Shown piece after piece: positions 1-10,378 of a stretch of 64,000 bases of DNA. The DNA is from Ephemerocybe angulata (lineage: Eukaryota; Basidiomycota; Agaricomycetes; Agaricales; Psathyrellaceae). Position 1 is the first letter of the stretch; each line of letters begins with the position of its first letter. The notes below the pieces were generated by a model that was not told the DNA's origin, did not search any database, and was given only the letters and a program-made list of their open reading frames with translations. The stretch is from contig JAACJK010000010.1 of assembly GCA_013368325.1 (NCBI GenBank), positions 62,001 to 126,000 of the forward strand, written 5' to 3'. The position numbers were made by a program, and so were the translations under genes.

Positions 1-272
1 CGCGCCTCGCCGCGTGCTCACGCCCACACTGGGCTTGGCTCTTACCCCCATCATCCTCAAACACCATGGGCTTTCCAGTGATTCTCCGAACGAATCGACA
101 AGGAGCTCCGCGACGGAGAACTTCAACTTACGGCTGACTACCCATAAGCCTGGTGCTCAGAATCGCGTGACGCGGCTTGGACGCGGCTGGACAGGTCTTC
201 TAGTTCTTAAGGACCTCTTCTTCATCTTCTGCCTGCCTAGACGGACCTCTCATTTAACCAACTCGGAGCAGC
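1..272. other. 5' flank of the first SDR gene
   Basis: There is no coding sequence here that I can support. The stretch precedes the start codon at 273 and probably holds the promoter and leader of the SDR gene. Open frames across it are short and match no family I recognise. Confidence 0.5.
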
Positions 273-1322
273 ATGGCGAAAGTAGTCATTGTCACTGGGG
301 CCTCGTCAGGAATTGGAAAGATCTCTGCAATAGCACTGTCCAAGGCAGGGTGGAACGTCGTGCTGTCTGCGAGGCGAGAGGCCGAACTACTGGAGACCGC
401 CCAAGAGTGCCCAGCGTCGACACTTGCTGTCCCGGGCGATGTGACAGATCCGATGTTTGTGAAGGAGCTGTTCTCTAAGACGATCGGCCACTACGGTATG
501 CACAACAATCCTCTCAACCAAGCTCGGGACTAACTTTGCCACTGCAGGTCGCCTAGACGTTTTGTTTAATGTACGCCACGAGTCATGCCTTCTATTTCGA
601 ACAAATTTTGACGATGCATACTAGAATGCAGGAATCCCCGGCCCACAGAAGCCTCTCGAGGACATAGAGCTTTCAGAGTTGTCCCAAGTTCTGAACGTGA
701 ATGTTGTCGCGTCCTTCCTGTGCACGCAGGAAGCTTTCAAGATTTTCAAGTCTCAGGAACCGCAGGGAGGTATGTGCTTGGGTGTCCGACTCGGGCCCGA
801 CATGATATCTATTTATCTCCACCAGGCAGGATTATCAACAATGGCTCGATTGCGGCTCATGTCCCTCGGCCTAATTCCGCCCCATACGCCATCTCAAAGC
901 ATGCTGTCTCCGGCTTGACAAAGGCAACCAACTTGGACGGAAGGAAGTACAATATAACAGTTACTCAGATTGATATCGGTGCGCAGGCTCTTCACAAGCA
1001 GATATGGAGAGCTGATATGCCTCCTCGGCAGGCAACGTATTCACAGAAATGGCTAAGAAGTTCGGCTTTGGCAAGGGAGCGCTCCAACCCGATGGTAGAT
1101 ACATCCAGGAGCCGATGATCGACGGGAAACACGTCGGTGACACCATCGTCCACATTGCGAACCTCCCGCTCGATGTCGCAATGCTCGAAGTAAACATCAT
1201 GTACGTTGAACGTTCCTGCGCCTCTTCCTGTCGTGTCTGGGGCTATGCAATCCCTCGAACTCGTTACTGACTCGGAAGCGAAAAACAGGGCTTCAGGCGC
1301 TCCTTTCGTGGGAAGAGGGTAG
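273..1322 (+). CDS. Short-chain dehydrogenase/reductase (classical SDR)
   Basis: This is a cytosolic NAD(P)-dependent oxidoreductase of the classical SDR family; the substrate cannot be told. The first exon opens with [15 protein letters not shown], the Rossmann TGxxxGxG nucleotide loop, followed by an ADP-ribose-binding region with SARR. A later exon carries the active-site serine (NNGSIAA) and the YxxxK dyad (APYAISKHA). The last exon is very short and reads [10 protein letters not shown] before a TAG at 1320-1322, an ending common in fungal members. I place about five introns, including short ones after 497 and at about 770-826, and one at about 979-1032 that joins IDIG to a downstream [10 protein letters not shown]. 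Total length of about 250 residues fits the family. It is not close in sequence to the SDR at 28061-29218. The start at 273 is the ATG directly before the Rossmann motif. Confidence 0.88.
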
Positions 1323-2774
1323 ATTCCAATATATGGCATCGTCCTTGCCTCCCCGCGTGTTGACAAGGACGCCCATCTACTTTCCGGTGGCGCTTATGTC
1401 GCTGGACGGCGCTTGGAGGCGATGGACTCGCAATACAGTAATCTAATCGAAATCAATTGAACACTACAAGATTATCCGTTTTGCATTGCCATGCAGCATG
1501 ACCCGAGAACAAAACCCCTCTTATTTTGGGAACGGTGCAATCTTCCTGTCGATGAAAGACTTTCCGTGGTCATGTTTTCATTTCATTCTCTCCCGAGCCC
1601 TTTCTGTCGAAGATTCTGATTTACGACCCCTCACAGGTCAAAGTTAATTCAAGTTCTCGGCAAGGAAAGTGAAACCTTGTAGGGTGGTGGGTATCTAGGC
1701 GCAGTCGATATGCTCCTTCTTCGGATCATCCTTTCTTGACCAATTCTCTTCTCCAGTCTTCTCCTCTTCTCGATGCCAGCCTTCCTTTTCTCCGATATTT
1801 GGTGAGTTTGGCTCTGGTTTGTAATTCTTGCTCACTCCTCATCGGCCCTTGCTATCGAGCTGCATACGTTCTTCGGTTGCCCAACGGCTCTGTGGAGATC
1901 CGACTCCCGACAGACAATGACTTGAATACAGATATCTCACAGATGTGGTAATTCAGCCCTTGGGCGGCTGTACACTATGCGACACAGTGGCCGGTATTCA
2001 ATGAAATTTCGCGGTCTATCACACATGATGTAAGTCACAGTGGTTTACACATTTGACGGATGCCCTGGTGAATTGGTACTCAAGGCTTGCGGAAATGATC
2101 TTGGACACTTGAACTTAGGCTAGTACCAGAGGGGAGGGGCCAAGCTCCTCGACCGAAGGCACGGAATGCGGCATACACTAAACTGGCGATTAGCTGGTTC
2201 AGGAACTGCCCATGCTTGGATGTGTGCCCCTTCGAAGCACGAGGTAAGATGGAAGCCGTGCGCTTTCGCAACTTGGTGGCCAAGTTATCGCCGTTTGGGC
2301 TCCCAGAGCCCCTCTTTGCCCCTTCGAATCAGTCGTATCGGGAACTAGATTCTGCTAGATTCTCTCTGAAAGGAATCGGTAAGAGTCTAAGATGGGGAGT
2401 TCAAGGACACGTCCCGTAAGCGCCACCTTTACAAGTACCGCATGGCGGCAACCAGGGGACGTTTTCCCAGCGGAGTGTGTAACGGGTTACATGAAGGTAG
2501 GCCCCTTGACCAACGGGGTTTTCTCGAGCGCTGGAAATAACATACGGACACGGCTGACTTACTCTAATTTTCTTGTTTCTCACTTCGTTGCGCCACCACG
2601 GCGAATTAGTTAAAGCACTGTTCTCTATTGATTAGAAGCTGGTTGCTCTCCTACCGTTCTTCCTTTTCAGCTTCTCCTAGTCTCCCCTTCCCCAGTACTT
2701 CTTTCGTGTCGATCGTATCCCTAGTCAGAAGAGGGAGACGACGGTTGTGGTTACCAAGTTGATCCTTTGGTCAA
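1323..2774. other. Intergenic region, no gene seen
   Basis: This is about 1.45 kb between two plus-strand genes. It contains only short open frames with no family resemblance and no convincing splice-joined coding sequence. A pyrimidine-rich tract at about 2640-2710 lies shortly before the DUF6534 start codon and probably belongs to that promoter or leader. Confidence 0.45.
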
Positions 2775-4537
2775 ATGTCGAAGGAGGTCAAGCAACTTAT
2801 CGCGGAGAATTTAGGTGAGTTGCGACGCGAGTTCACTGGCCTTATATAGCCCTAACAATTGCACCGACGCGTTCGCACAGGCCCTGTTCTGCTTGGAATC
2901 TTTAGTGAGCACCAGCGCTTATTCCGCAGTGCACTTCGACGCGTCGAGCTAAGCTGGAGCCCTCAACCACACAGTTAACACCTACCTCTATGGTCTAGTC
3001 TCGTATCAGTATGGGGCATACTTCCTAACAAGTAAGTGACATCTCCCGTCTATTTCCCTCAATGTTGCTGATAGTCTCATCGTCTGTTAAGAGTTCGACG
3101 ACCCGCTATGGATAAAGTGTGTTCATTGCCTAGGGACGCGTTGGTGTAATTTGGCTGAACGTTCCTCCGGTCAGATCGACAGTTCTCTCTCTGTTCCTAC
3201 TGGACACTTTGCACAGTGCTGCGTGAGTTTGAGCTCGCCATGGCTTGGTGACAATCACGTAATGTTAAACTATCACTCGCAGATTGGTGTGGATGGCCTG
3301 GGTTTACCTGTGAGCTGGTTACTGCGTCGAGAGCGAGAACGTGCTCGTCTGACCCTGTTGCTTGCAGGATCGAGGGATTTAATGACTTCATCGGATTGAT
3401 GAGTACGTTGATCGAGTTGACCAATGCTTTCCAGTCATTTAATTCCTTGCTAGCCCCCGTGTGGCCATACCCGTTCACCATCGCCGTGACTGCTCTCACT
3501 GCCTTCCTGACCCAATTATTTCTTTCCTATCGGTTGCGTAGCTCTCCTTCCCTTTGTCTGTGAAGGTCATGACTAACATCGGTCATAGGGTATACCGCCT
3601 GACAAAGGGAAAGCTTTGGTACGCCGGCATCACCATTGCAGCAGCTGGAACCTTAATCCTTGGTTTCGTCTGTACCGTCAAGGCATGGCAGGTCAAACTG
3701 TGGGTATACCCTCCTGACAATGGCTTATATCGACGGCTAAAAGACACCCATAGCTCGACACAGTTGATCGGTATACGGCCATACATCTCTGCATGGCTGG
3801 GGCTCGAAATGGCCCTTGATATTATAATCTGCGGTATGAACCTACAGCCCCTCATTCTACAGTGGATCTTAAATCAGCGGTATTGGAATAGGTGTACTTC
3901 TGTATACCCTCAGCCAGTCGAGAACTGGATTCGCCCGTTCGGATACTATCATCCGTCGATTGATGAGAGCTGCAGTGCAAACTGGTAAGCGCCCATTTGA
4001 GTAGCTTTGGAATGTGGTGACAGAAGCTAACCTGAAGCAGGGTCGTTCGCTGGAGTTTTCGCCGTCATCACCCTAATTCTATTCTTCACCAAGGCAGACA
4101 CACAACTATACAGCCTCTTTGGAATGCCAATCAGCCGCGTATACTCCAATGTGCGTATTCTTTTCCATCATTTTCATTGCGTGTTTATAACCGAACGACA
4201 GACTCTAATGGATACGATCCTATGTCGAGGAGAGCTCAGAGATATCATGCAGAGCGAGCGAGAAGGAACGGCCATAGTGAGCGCAGACTTCGTGGACTTG
4301 ACGTCGGGATTTAGGGAGCTGATCTGTGGACCGAAGACTTCATTGGCAGCCGCTTCGACTATGGGGCAGAATTCAATACAGCTGCACATCCAGAAGGAGG
4401 TTCATGTTGAGCAGGATAGGAGCTCCATGGTTCCCACCCCCCGGTCGGTGATAAAGTACATGAAGCACCCGGGAACTGGAGACAAAGTTCCGCCTGACAG
4501 TCCAAAAGACTCCTACCCGCCATTCCATGCCTACTGA
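2775..4537 (+). CDS. DUF6534-type seven-helix integral membrane protein
   Basis: This is a multi-pass membrane protein of the DUF6534 family, which is greatly expanded in Agaricomycetes; its function is unknown. Exon 1 is only 13 codons (MSKEVKQLIAENL) and is followed by a typical intron. Later exons read GPVLLGIF, NTYLYGLVSYQYGAYFL, then EFDDPLWIK, then PYPFTIAVTALTAFLTQLF, the order and wording characteristic of this family. The next exon, near 3587-3700, contains RVYRLTKGKLWYAGITIAA and a transmembrane stretch ending in FVCTVKAWQ. The C-terminal exons, after an intron at about 4151-4200, encode a hydrophilic tail beginning TLMDTILCRGELRDI, as family members do. The stop is at 4535-4537. 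The gene is convergent with prp2, with about 113 bp between them. At least six introns are needed, so exact exon ends are less certain than the identity. Confidence 0.82.
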
Positions 4538-4650
4538 TTGTTTCAATGTAATTCTAGCATAACAGATTAGAATATAATGAACGGTACATGCAGGTTGGAG
4601 GAAGTATAATTCAAGTTATCATGGACGAACAGGAGCCGCGTAGTCCTACA

Positions 4651-7600
4651 TCACGAAGGTGTGGCACTTGATGCTCCGATAACCTTCGGCATCTTCTTGT
4701 CTCCCTTGGCAAGTTGTTCGAGATCGGCCTCCTTAAAGTAATGGGGTGCCACTGAACAGGGGGTCAGCACCAGATTGATTTGTATCCAGAAAGAGCACGG
4801 ACCTTCCAGCAGCCATTGCGGCTTAATCTCCATTACTTGCCTGAAACACAAAATCAGTACCTATTAAGTTAAAAATCGACGAAGACTTACCGCATGTATG
4901 ACTTCGAGGTCATTACCAGTTCATAGTACAAGACAGTTTTAACGGGCGGCTGATGCTGGAAGAGACTTGAAGATGGATGGATGTACACTGTATGATTTGT
5001 TTTCAATGTTCGATATGAATCACCACTTTTTTGGAGTTGAGCCTGTCGTGGTTCATGGTTAGTCTCTAGCCGTGATTTGAGATAAAATGTGTTTCACGTA
5101 CAGTGTTGTAGAAGTATCCCGCAGTGAGCGCCTTTTGGATAGGCGTGATGTCGTTGCTGTTAGGACTGGGCTCTACGACAATCTCAACGCGTTCGCAGAG
5201 TCCAGCAAGTTGGTCGCGGATATCCCTCGCACGGCTTATACTCTTGAACTGGAGGAACTGTTCGTAGCAGAATTGCTGGGAATAATTTGTCTCTGCCCAC
5301 TGCTCCCATACATTCAGAAGGGTGAAGTGGTCGCCTCCAGGTTTCACAAAGTTCTGTCGCGCTTGATCGGCGTGCAATTTTTTGTCCTTTGGCCGGTAGA
5401 ACAGCGAGCCGGATTCGGAGAGCATCGAGATAATCGTGAGCACCTAAAATACCTGTGAACACCAACTTTACCAAGCTAGTCAAAAGTACACGTACCTCAT
5501 CAGTGCATCTATATTTTTCACTCGAGATGATAGCCTTCGACAACATCGGGTCCACTGGGAATTCAGCCATCTTTCTCCCAAGCTTGGTCAATTCACCTCG
5601 GTCGTTAAGGGCCCCTAACGCATACAAAAGTTCCAGCGCCCTCATTAACGTCTCGCCTGGTGGCGGATCCATGAACTCGAAGCCGATCAAATCGTTGATG
5701 CCCAACGACTTCAGAAGCAACACCACCATTCCCAGATTTGTCCGCTGGATTTCTGGAACTGTGTTGGCCTCTAACTCGTTCGCGAAAGCCCACTTTGTGT
5801 ATAACCGGAATGCCTTCCCAGGCCCAACACGACCAGCGCGGCCGGCCCTCTGGTTCGCCGATGCTCGCGAACACTGTGTAACAAAGGGACGAGATGATTA
5901 GCGCTGTTATGGAGAAATGGGTTTGAGGGGGACTTACTGGCACGACAACGAGAGAAGACATGCCCGTCCGGGGGTTGTACGAGTTCTGCTTCACGAAACC
6001 GGGGTCAATCACAAACACAACACCGTCGATAGTGATGGAGGTTTCCGCAATGTTCGTGGCGAGAACGACTTTCCGTGCGCCTTCCGGAGTGGGCTCGAAA
6101 ATCTTAGCCTGCATTTCACTGGGTAAATTGGCGTAGATTGGGCAGATGATTAGCTCTGAGATCTTGTTTCCAAGAGCTCGAGATGTTTCTGTCAGAGATT
6201 CTTGGCAAGCTTCGATCTCTTCCTGGCCCTATACCTGCGTCAGTAACGCGGCTCTAGAGCAGATATGCGTTGATACTTACCGTCAGGAAGACAAGAATGT
6301 CTCCCTTCGGTTGGGTTGTGTGGATCTGGAAGACGGTGGTAATCGCGGCGTGCAGATAGTTCGCCTCTGGCTGTGGCGTGTAATGGATGTCGACCGGGAA
6401 TTGACGACCAGGAACTATGGCAAGATGTTAGCACAAGAAACGAAAGGAAACGCATGAGAGCTTTACCAATGAAGGTAGGGGCGTCGTCGAAGTATTCACT
6501 GAATTTTTGAGCGTCCATCGTGGCACTGGAGATGAGAAGCCGGAGTTCAGGTCGGAAACGAGCGATATCCTAGCCAAATGCAAAGTATCAAGTATCTGAA
6601 GCATAAATTAACACCACGAATGCTGACCTTCACAAGGGCGAAAAGAATATCCGTACTAAGAGTTCGCTCGTGGGCCTCGTCGATGATAAGACAAGAGTAC
6701 CCAGCCAAATCTGGCTCCGTCAAGAACTCTCGGAGGAGCATACCATCCGTCATGTACTTCAGCACCGTCTTGTCACTGGTGCAATCCTCGAAACGGATCG
6801 AGTAACCAACTTCGTAGCCGACTTTTGTTCCCATCTCTTCAGCAACGCGGGCGGCGACGGACATAGCAGCGACTCGACGGGGCTGAGTGCAACCAACCTT
6901 CAAGCCACCTTCGGTAAAACCCGCTTCATGTAAGTACTGGGGCAGCTGTGTCGTCTTCCCAGAGCCAGTCTCGGCGACAACGATGAGAACTTGATGGTCA
7001 CGGACGGCTTGGATAAGTTCGTCCTTATAGGTGTAGATAGGAAGGTTCTTTCGAACTTCTTCGATTGTTCTGGCTTTAAATTCAACCCGGTAAGTGGAGG
7101 AAGCTTGCGCACAGGACAATGATAAACTCACCCCGCTTGTCCGCCTCATCAATTTGTTGCTGGAGCAAACGGTCTGCCGCGGACATCTTAGTGCCCGGTA
7201 GCGCCGATTCCATTACGAATTGGATCGTCTGGCTCTCGTCGAAAACATAGTCGTATTCGTCAACAGCATCTGGCTTGTCCAGAGCACCAGTCTTAAAGGT
7301 GCTGTTCTTCGTTTGAGCAGCCTCCCATTGGTCGATGTCAGTGGTGAAGTCGCCATCCTTTGGTTTGGCTTCTTCGTAACGCTTGTACAGTGCGTTCTCT
7401 TTCTTCTTCCTGTCGATTTTGCCCTGCTCAGTGATGTAATCTTCGGGAAGCTGGTATCCCTCGTAGTGGTCGTTAATCTTCAGACGCTCCTCGACGAGCT
7501 TTAGCAACTCCTTCTTCCTCTCCAGCTCTCTTTTCTCGCGCTTCGAGATCTTCATACCCGCAAACAGAGCCTCGTCATCCGCAATCTCCTTGCGTAACAA

Positions 7601-8497
7601 CTCAATCTGCTGAACTTCACGCTTGGTGAGGTACTCCTGCCGTGAGTGGACACGCAACGATGGAAGCACAGTGTTTCGTGCTTCGGGGTCGTCTGCTAGT
7701 TGGCGTCGAATAGCCGCGTCTGAGGCTGCAGGGTTCTTAGAGGAGCGGTCCTCCACGACCTTCTTCGTCTTTGACTTATCCCTGTCCCGCATACGTTCCG
7801 CAAACTCATCTCGTTCCCGCAGATCCTCCAGCCGTTCCCGCTCCCTTCGCGCATCCTCGTCCTCCTCGTCTTCTTGGTTGTCACCCTCAACGGCCATATC
7901 ATCCTCCGCGTAGTCCTCGCGTACCCGTGCCTCATCCTCTTCATCTGCTTTCCACCGTTTCCTCGCCTTCTCCTCCTCATCACTCTCCCACTCATTCCCA
8001 TCATGCTCCCGCTTTCGAATATGCTTGTCTCGTTTGCTCTTGCTCTCCTTCTCCTTCTTCGACTTCACGACCTGTACCGACTGGTCTTCTTCCTCCAACA
8101 GAAATCCGAATTTCTGCGAACGGAGAGCTTTCAAGTCTTTCTCTGCTTGCTTACGTGCAGAGTCCCCTGACGAATGCTTCTTGTTCTTCCGTGGTGCGCG
8201 ACCGAAGAGCTCATTCACGAATTGGTGAGTATCCGCAGACTCTGGTAATCCAGCAGCATTAAGCGTTGAGAAGAGGGATTCAGCGGATTTGGAGGACTTG
8301 GCTACAGTGCTTGGTGAGTCAGGGCATCCCGATATATTTCCTAGGAACAGACCTGAAGCAATAAAGAAATCTATCATGTTTCGATCGGCAACGCCGAAGT
8401 ACTGTCATGGGCCCATTAGGTACGGCAGCATAAGGCATGTGCAAACACTGCGCACCTTGATAGCGTTGTCACTGACATATTGCTCAAGCGACGACAT
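4651..8497 (-). CDS. prp2: Pre-mRNA-splicing ATP-dependent RNA helicase Prp2/DHX16 (DEAH box)
   Basis: This is the DEAH-box helicase that remodels the spliceosome before the first transesterification (Prp2 in budding yeast, Cdc28 in fission yeast, DHX16 in animals); it acts in the nucleus. Exon 1 is 14 codons ([14 protein letters not shown]), exon 2 reads [16 protein letters not shown], and exon 3 continues [15 protein letters not shown]; these small exons fix the start at 8497. A long charged, coiled-coil-like N-terminal region (about 7150-8290) leads to the helicase core. The core has motif [11 protein letters not shown] near 6950, motif II DEAH near 6690, motif III SAT near 6535, TNIAETSIT near 6040 and motif [10 protein letters not shown] near 5845. 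A winged-helix/ratchet/OB region follows. The last exon ends [15 protein letters not shown]...SSATPS. All catalytic motifs look intact. It is divergent from the lyase at 8608 with only 110 bp between the start codons. Confidence 0.96.
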
Positions 8498-8607
8498 TGA
8501 AGGGGACGAGAAGGTGAGAGTTGTAAGTAAAGCCTCCGCGATTCAGAATTAGTTGACTCTGTTAGCATCCATGTGGCTGTGCAACCTCCCTCTCAGCGCT
8601 TCCGACG
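8498..8607. promoter_or_regulatory. Short bidirectional promoter region between prp2 and the lyase gene
   Basis: Only 110 bp separate the divergent start codons at 8497 (minus) and 8608 (plus), so both promoters must lie in this segment or overlap the first exons. I see no clear TATA box. Shared regulation is inferred from spacing only. Confidence 0.5.
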
Positions 8608-9994
8608 ATGCATGGTCTCTTTCTGCCCACAGCGAGCAGGTCTCTACGACAATGCAACCGTTTCAATGGATTAAATCGACGATTCATCGGAACAAGAGCT
8701 GCTATACGCAGGTCGTATCTCTATGTGCCGTCAGGATCGGAGCGCATGCTCCAGAAGTCGCTTGGAACAGGCTCGGACGTCATCATCTATGACCTCGAGG
8801 ACAGCGTCGCACCATCACCCGAAGACAAAGCAAACGCGAGGGCAAACCTCAAGAAATTCCTCAAGGTAGGGCTTCAAAATGCTCCTAGTATAGGCAGTGC
8901 AACTCTAACTGCCAACCCACCCGGGCCATTAGGACGCAGACATTGGCCCTAGCTCTCCCCAGATTGCTGTTCGAGTGAACGATATATCTACGCCCTTCTT
9001 CGCTGAGGATGTCAAGGAAATCGTGTGTTGAACATACCCTGACACTTGCGGGGGAGCTAATACGCCACTAAGGTCTCCAATATCAAGGTCAACGCTGTTG
9101 TGCTTGCCAAAACCCACTCGGCGGAGGACCTGGACGTTATTTCAGATGCTATACGGCAGGCACCCCTTGCAGATGTTCGCGCAGTTCCCGTCGAGATCAT
9201 ACCTAGCCTTGAGAGTGCGAAAGCAATGTGGAATCTCAGAGATATTGCGGCCTGGAAAACGAAGCACGAACCCAGAGTTGGAGGTGAACTCGGAGCCCTG
9301 ATGGTATGTTTCTGCCATACGATCGCTTGTCATTTTACTAACTTGAAACTGCCTATGTAGTTTGCATGTGAGGACTGTGGGTGTAGCTTGGCCTCAGCTC
9401 CGATATTGCCCTCACGTATGACTTCCAGATTGTGCCGACACATCAATTATTAGAACCCCTTCTCGAAGGGAACTTCTTTACACACGGTCACAACTCGTCA
9501 TAGCTGCAAAGGCATTTGGCTTGGACGCCATTGACATGGTCTGTATACAATACAAAGACAAAGATTACCTCAGGGATGAGTGTGTGGATGGAAGGCAGCT
9601 CGGTTTCACTGGCAAGGTTGTCCCAGTTCTCGCCAATTGGAAAGCATCCATACTTACGCCCCCTCAGCAAGCCATCCATCCGTCTCAGGTACCCATCATC
9701 CAATCCACATACGGGCCCACACCCGAAGGTTTGTGGTGAACATTTTCTCCCATTTCAACGAGGTTGATCAGAAACAGAGATATTGCGAGCCGCTAAAATT
9801 CTGAAGGGGATGCGAGAAGCCCACGCATCGGAGAAGGGCGCTATAGGGATCGACGGTGAAATGATTGACGCGCCAATGCTCAAGCAGGCAAGTCCTCTGC
9901 AGTCTCGTCCTTACGCAGCTCTAACTCAGTTGGGCAGGCAACGAAGATTATAGCGATTGCAGAAGCCGCTGGCCTGACTATACCCACTGTCTAG
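8608..9994 (+). CDS. Citrate lyase beta subunit-like protein (HpcH/HpaI aldolase/CLYBL family), probably mitochondrial
   Basis: This is a CoA-thioester C-C lyase-like enzyme of the CitE/CLYBL family. Animal CLYBL acts in mitochondria as a citramalyl-CoA lyase; the fungal substrate is not known. The N-terminus (MHGLFLPTASRSLRQCNRF) is rich in Arg and Ser and lacks acids, like a mitochondrial presequence. It is followed by the family signature SYLYVPSGSERMLQKSLG and DVIIYDLEDSVAPSPEDK. Later exons give NAVVLAKTHSAEDLDVIS, VPVEIIPSLESAKAMW (with the conserved glutamate), a metal-binding region after GGELGALMFACED, and KQAIHPSQVPIIQSTYGP. The protein ends AGLTIPTV with the stop at 9992-9994. I place about seven short introns. 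The ATG at 8608 is chosen because it gives the presequence. Confidence 0.9.
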
Positions 9995-10378
9995 GGATCG
10001 TCTCTCACCACTGGACTAGATACCCGACTAACATATGTACAATGCATAAGGGTGGAAAAGGAAGATGGACACTAAGCGAGATCAACTATAAAGTACGAGT
10101 AGAGGCAGATGTAAGCGTTCAGTAAGATAAGTACGGTGGAATAAATGGCAGCTCGGCGGTAGATTGCGGTGTGCGAATGAAACGGGATGGGATGACATGC
10201 GACGAGGAAACAGAAAAATGAAGGGAACATTCCAGAGAAGAGAAGGAGCCAGTATAGACATGCAGTGCCCATGGGTACTAGAAGACTAGCCAGAAATAAA
10301 GATCCATGATACCAAGAAGAATAAGCACAGAACCATGAAGGGTGGACCCATTACCAAAGCCCGGAAAAGCCACAACAA
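9995..10378. other. Convergent 3' intergenic region
   Basis: This is 384 bp between the stop codons of two convergent genes. It is A-rich on the plus strand and probably holds both 3' untranslated regions. No coding sequence is seen. Confidence 0.5.
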
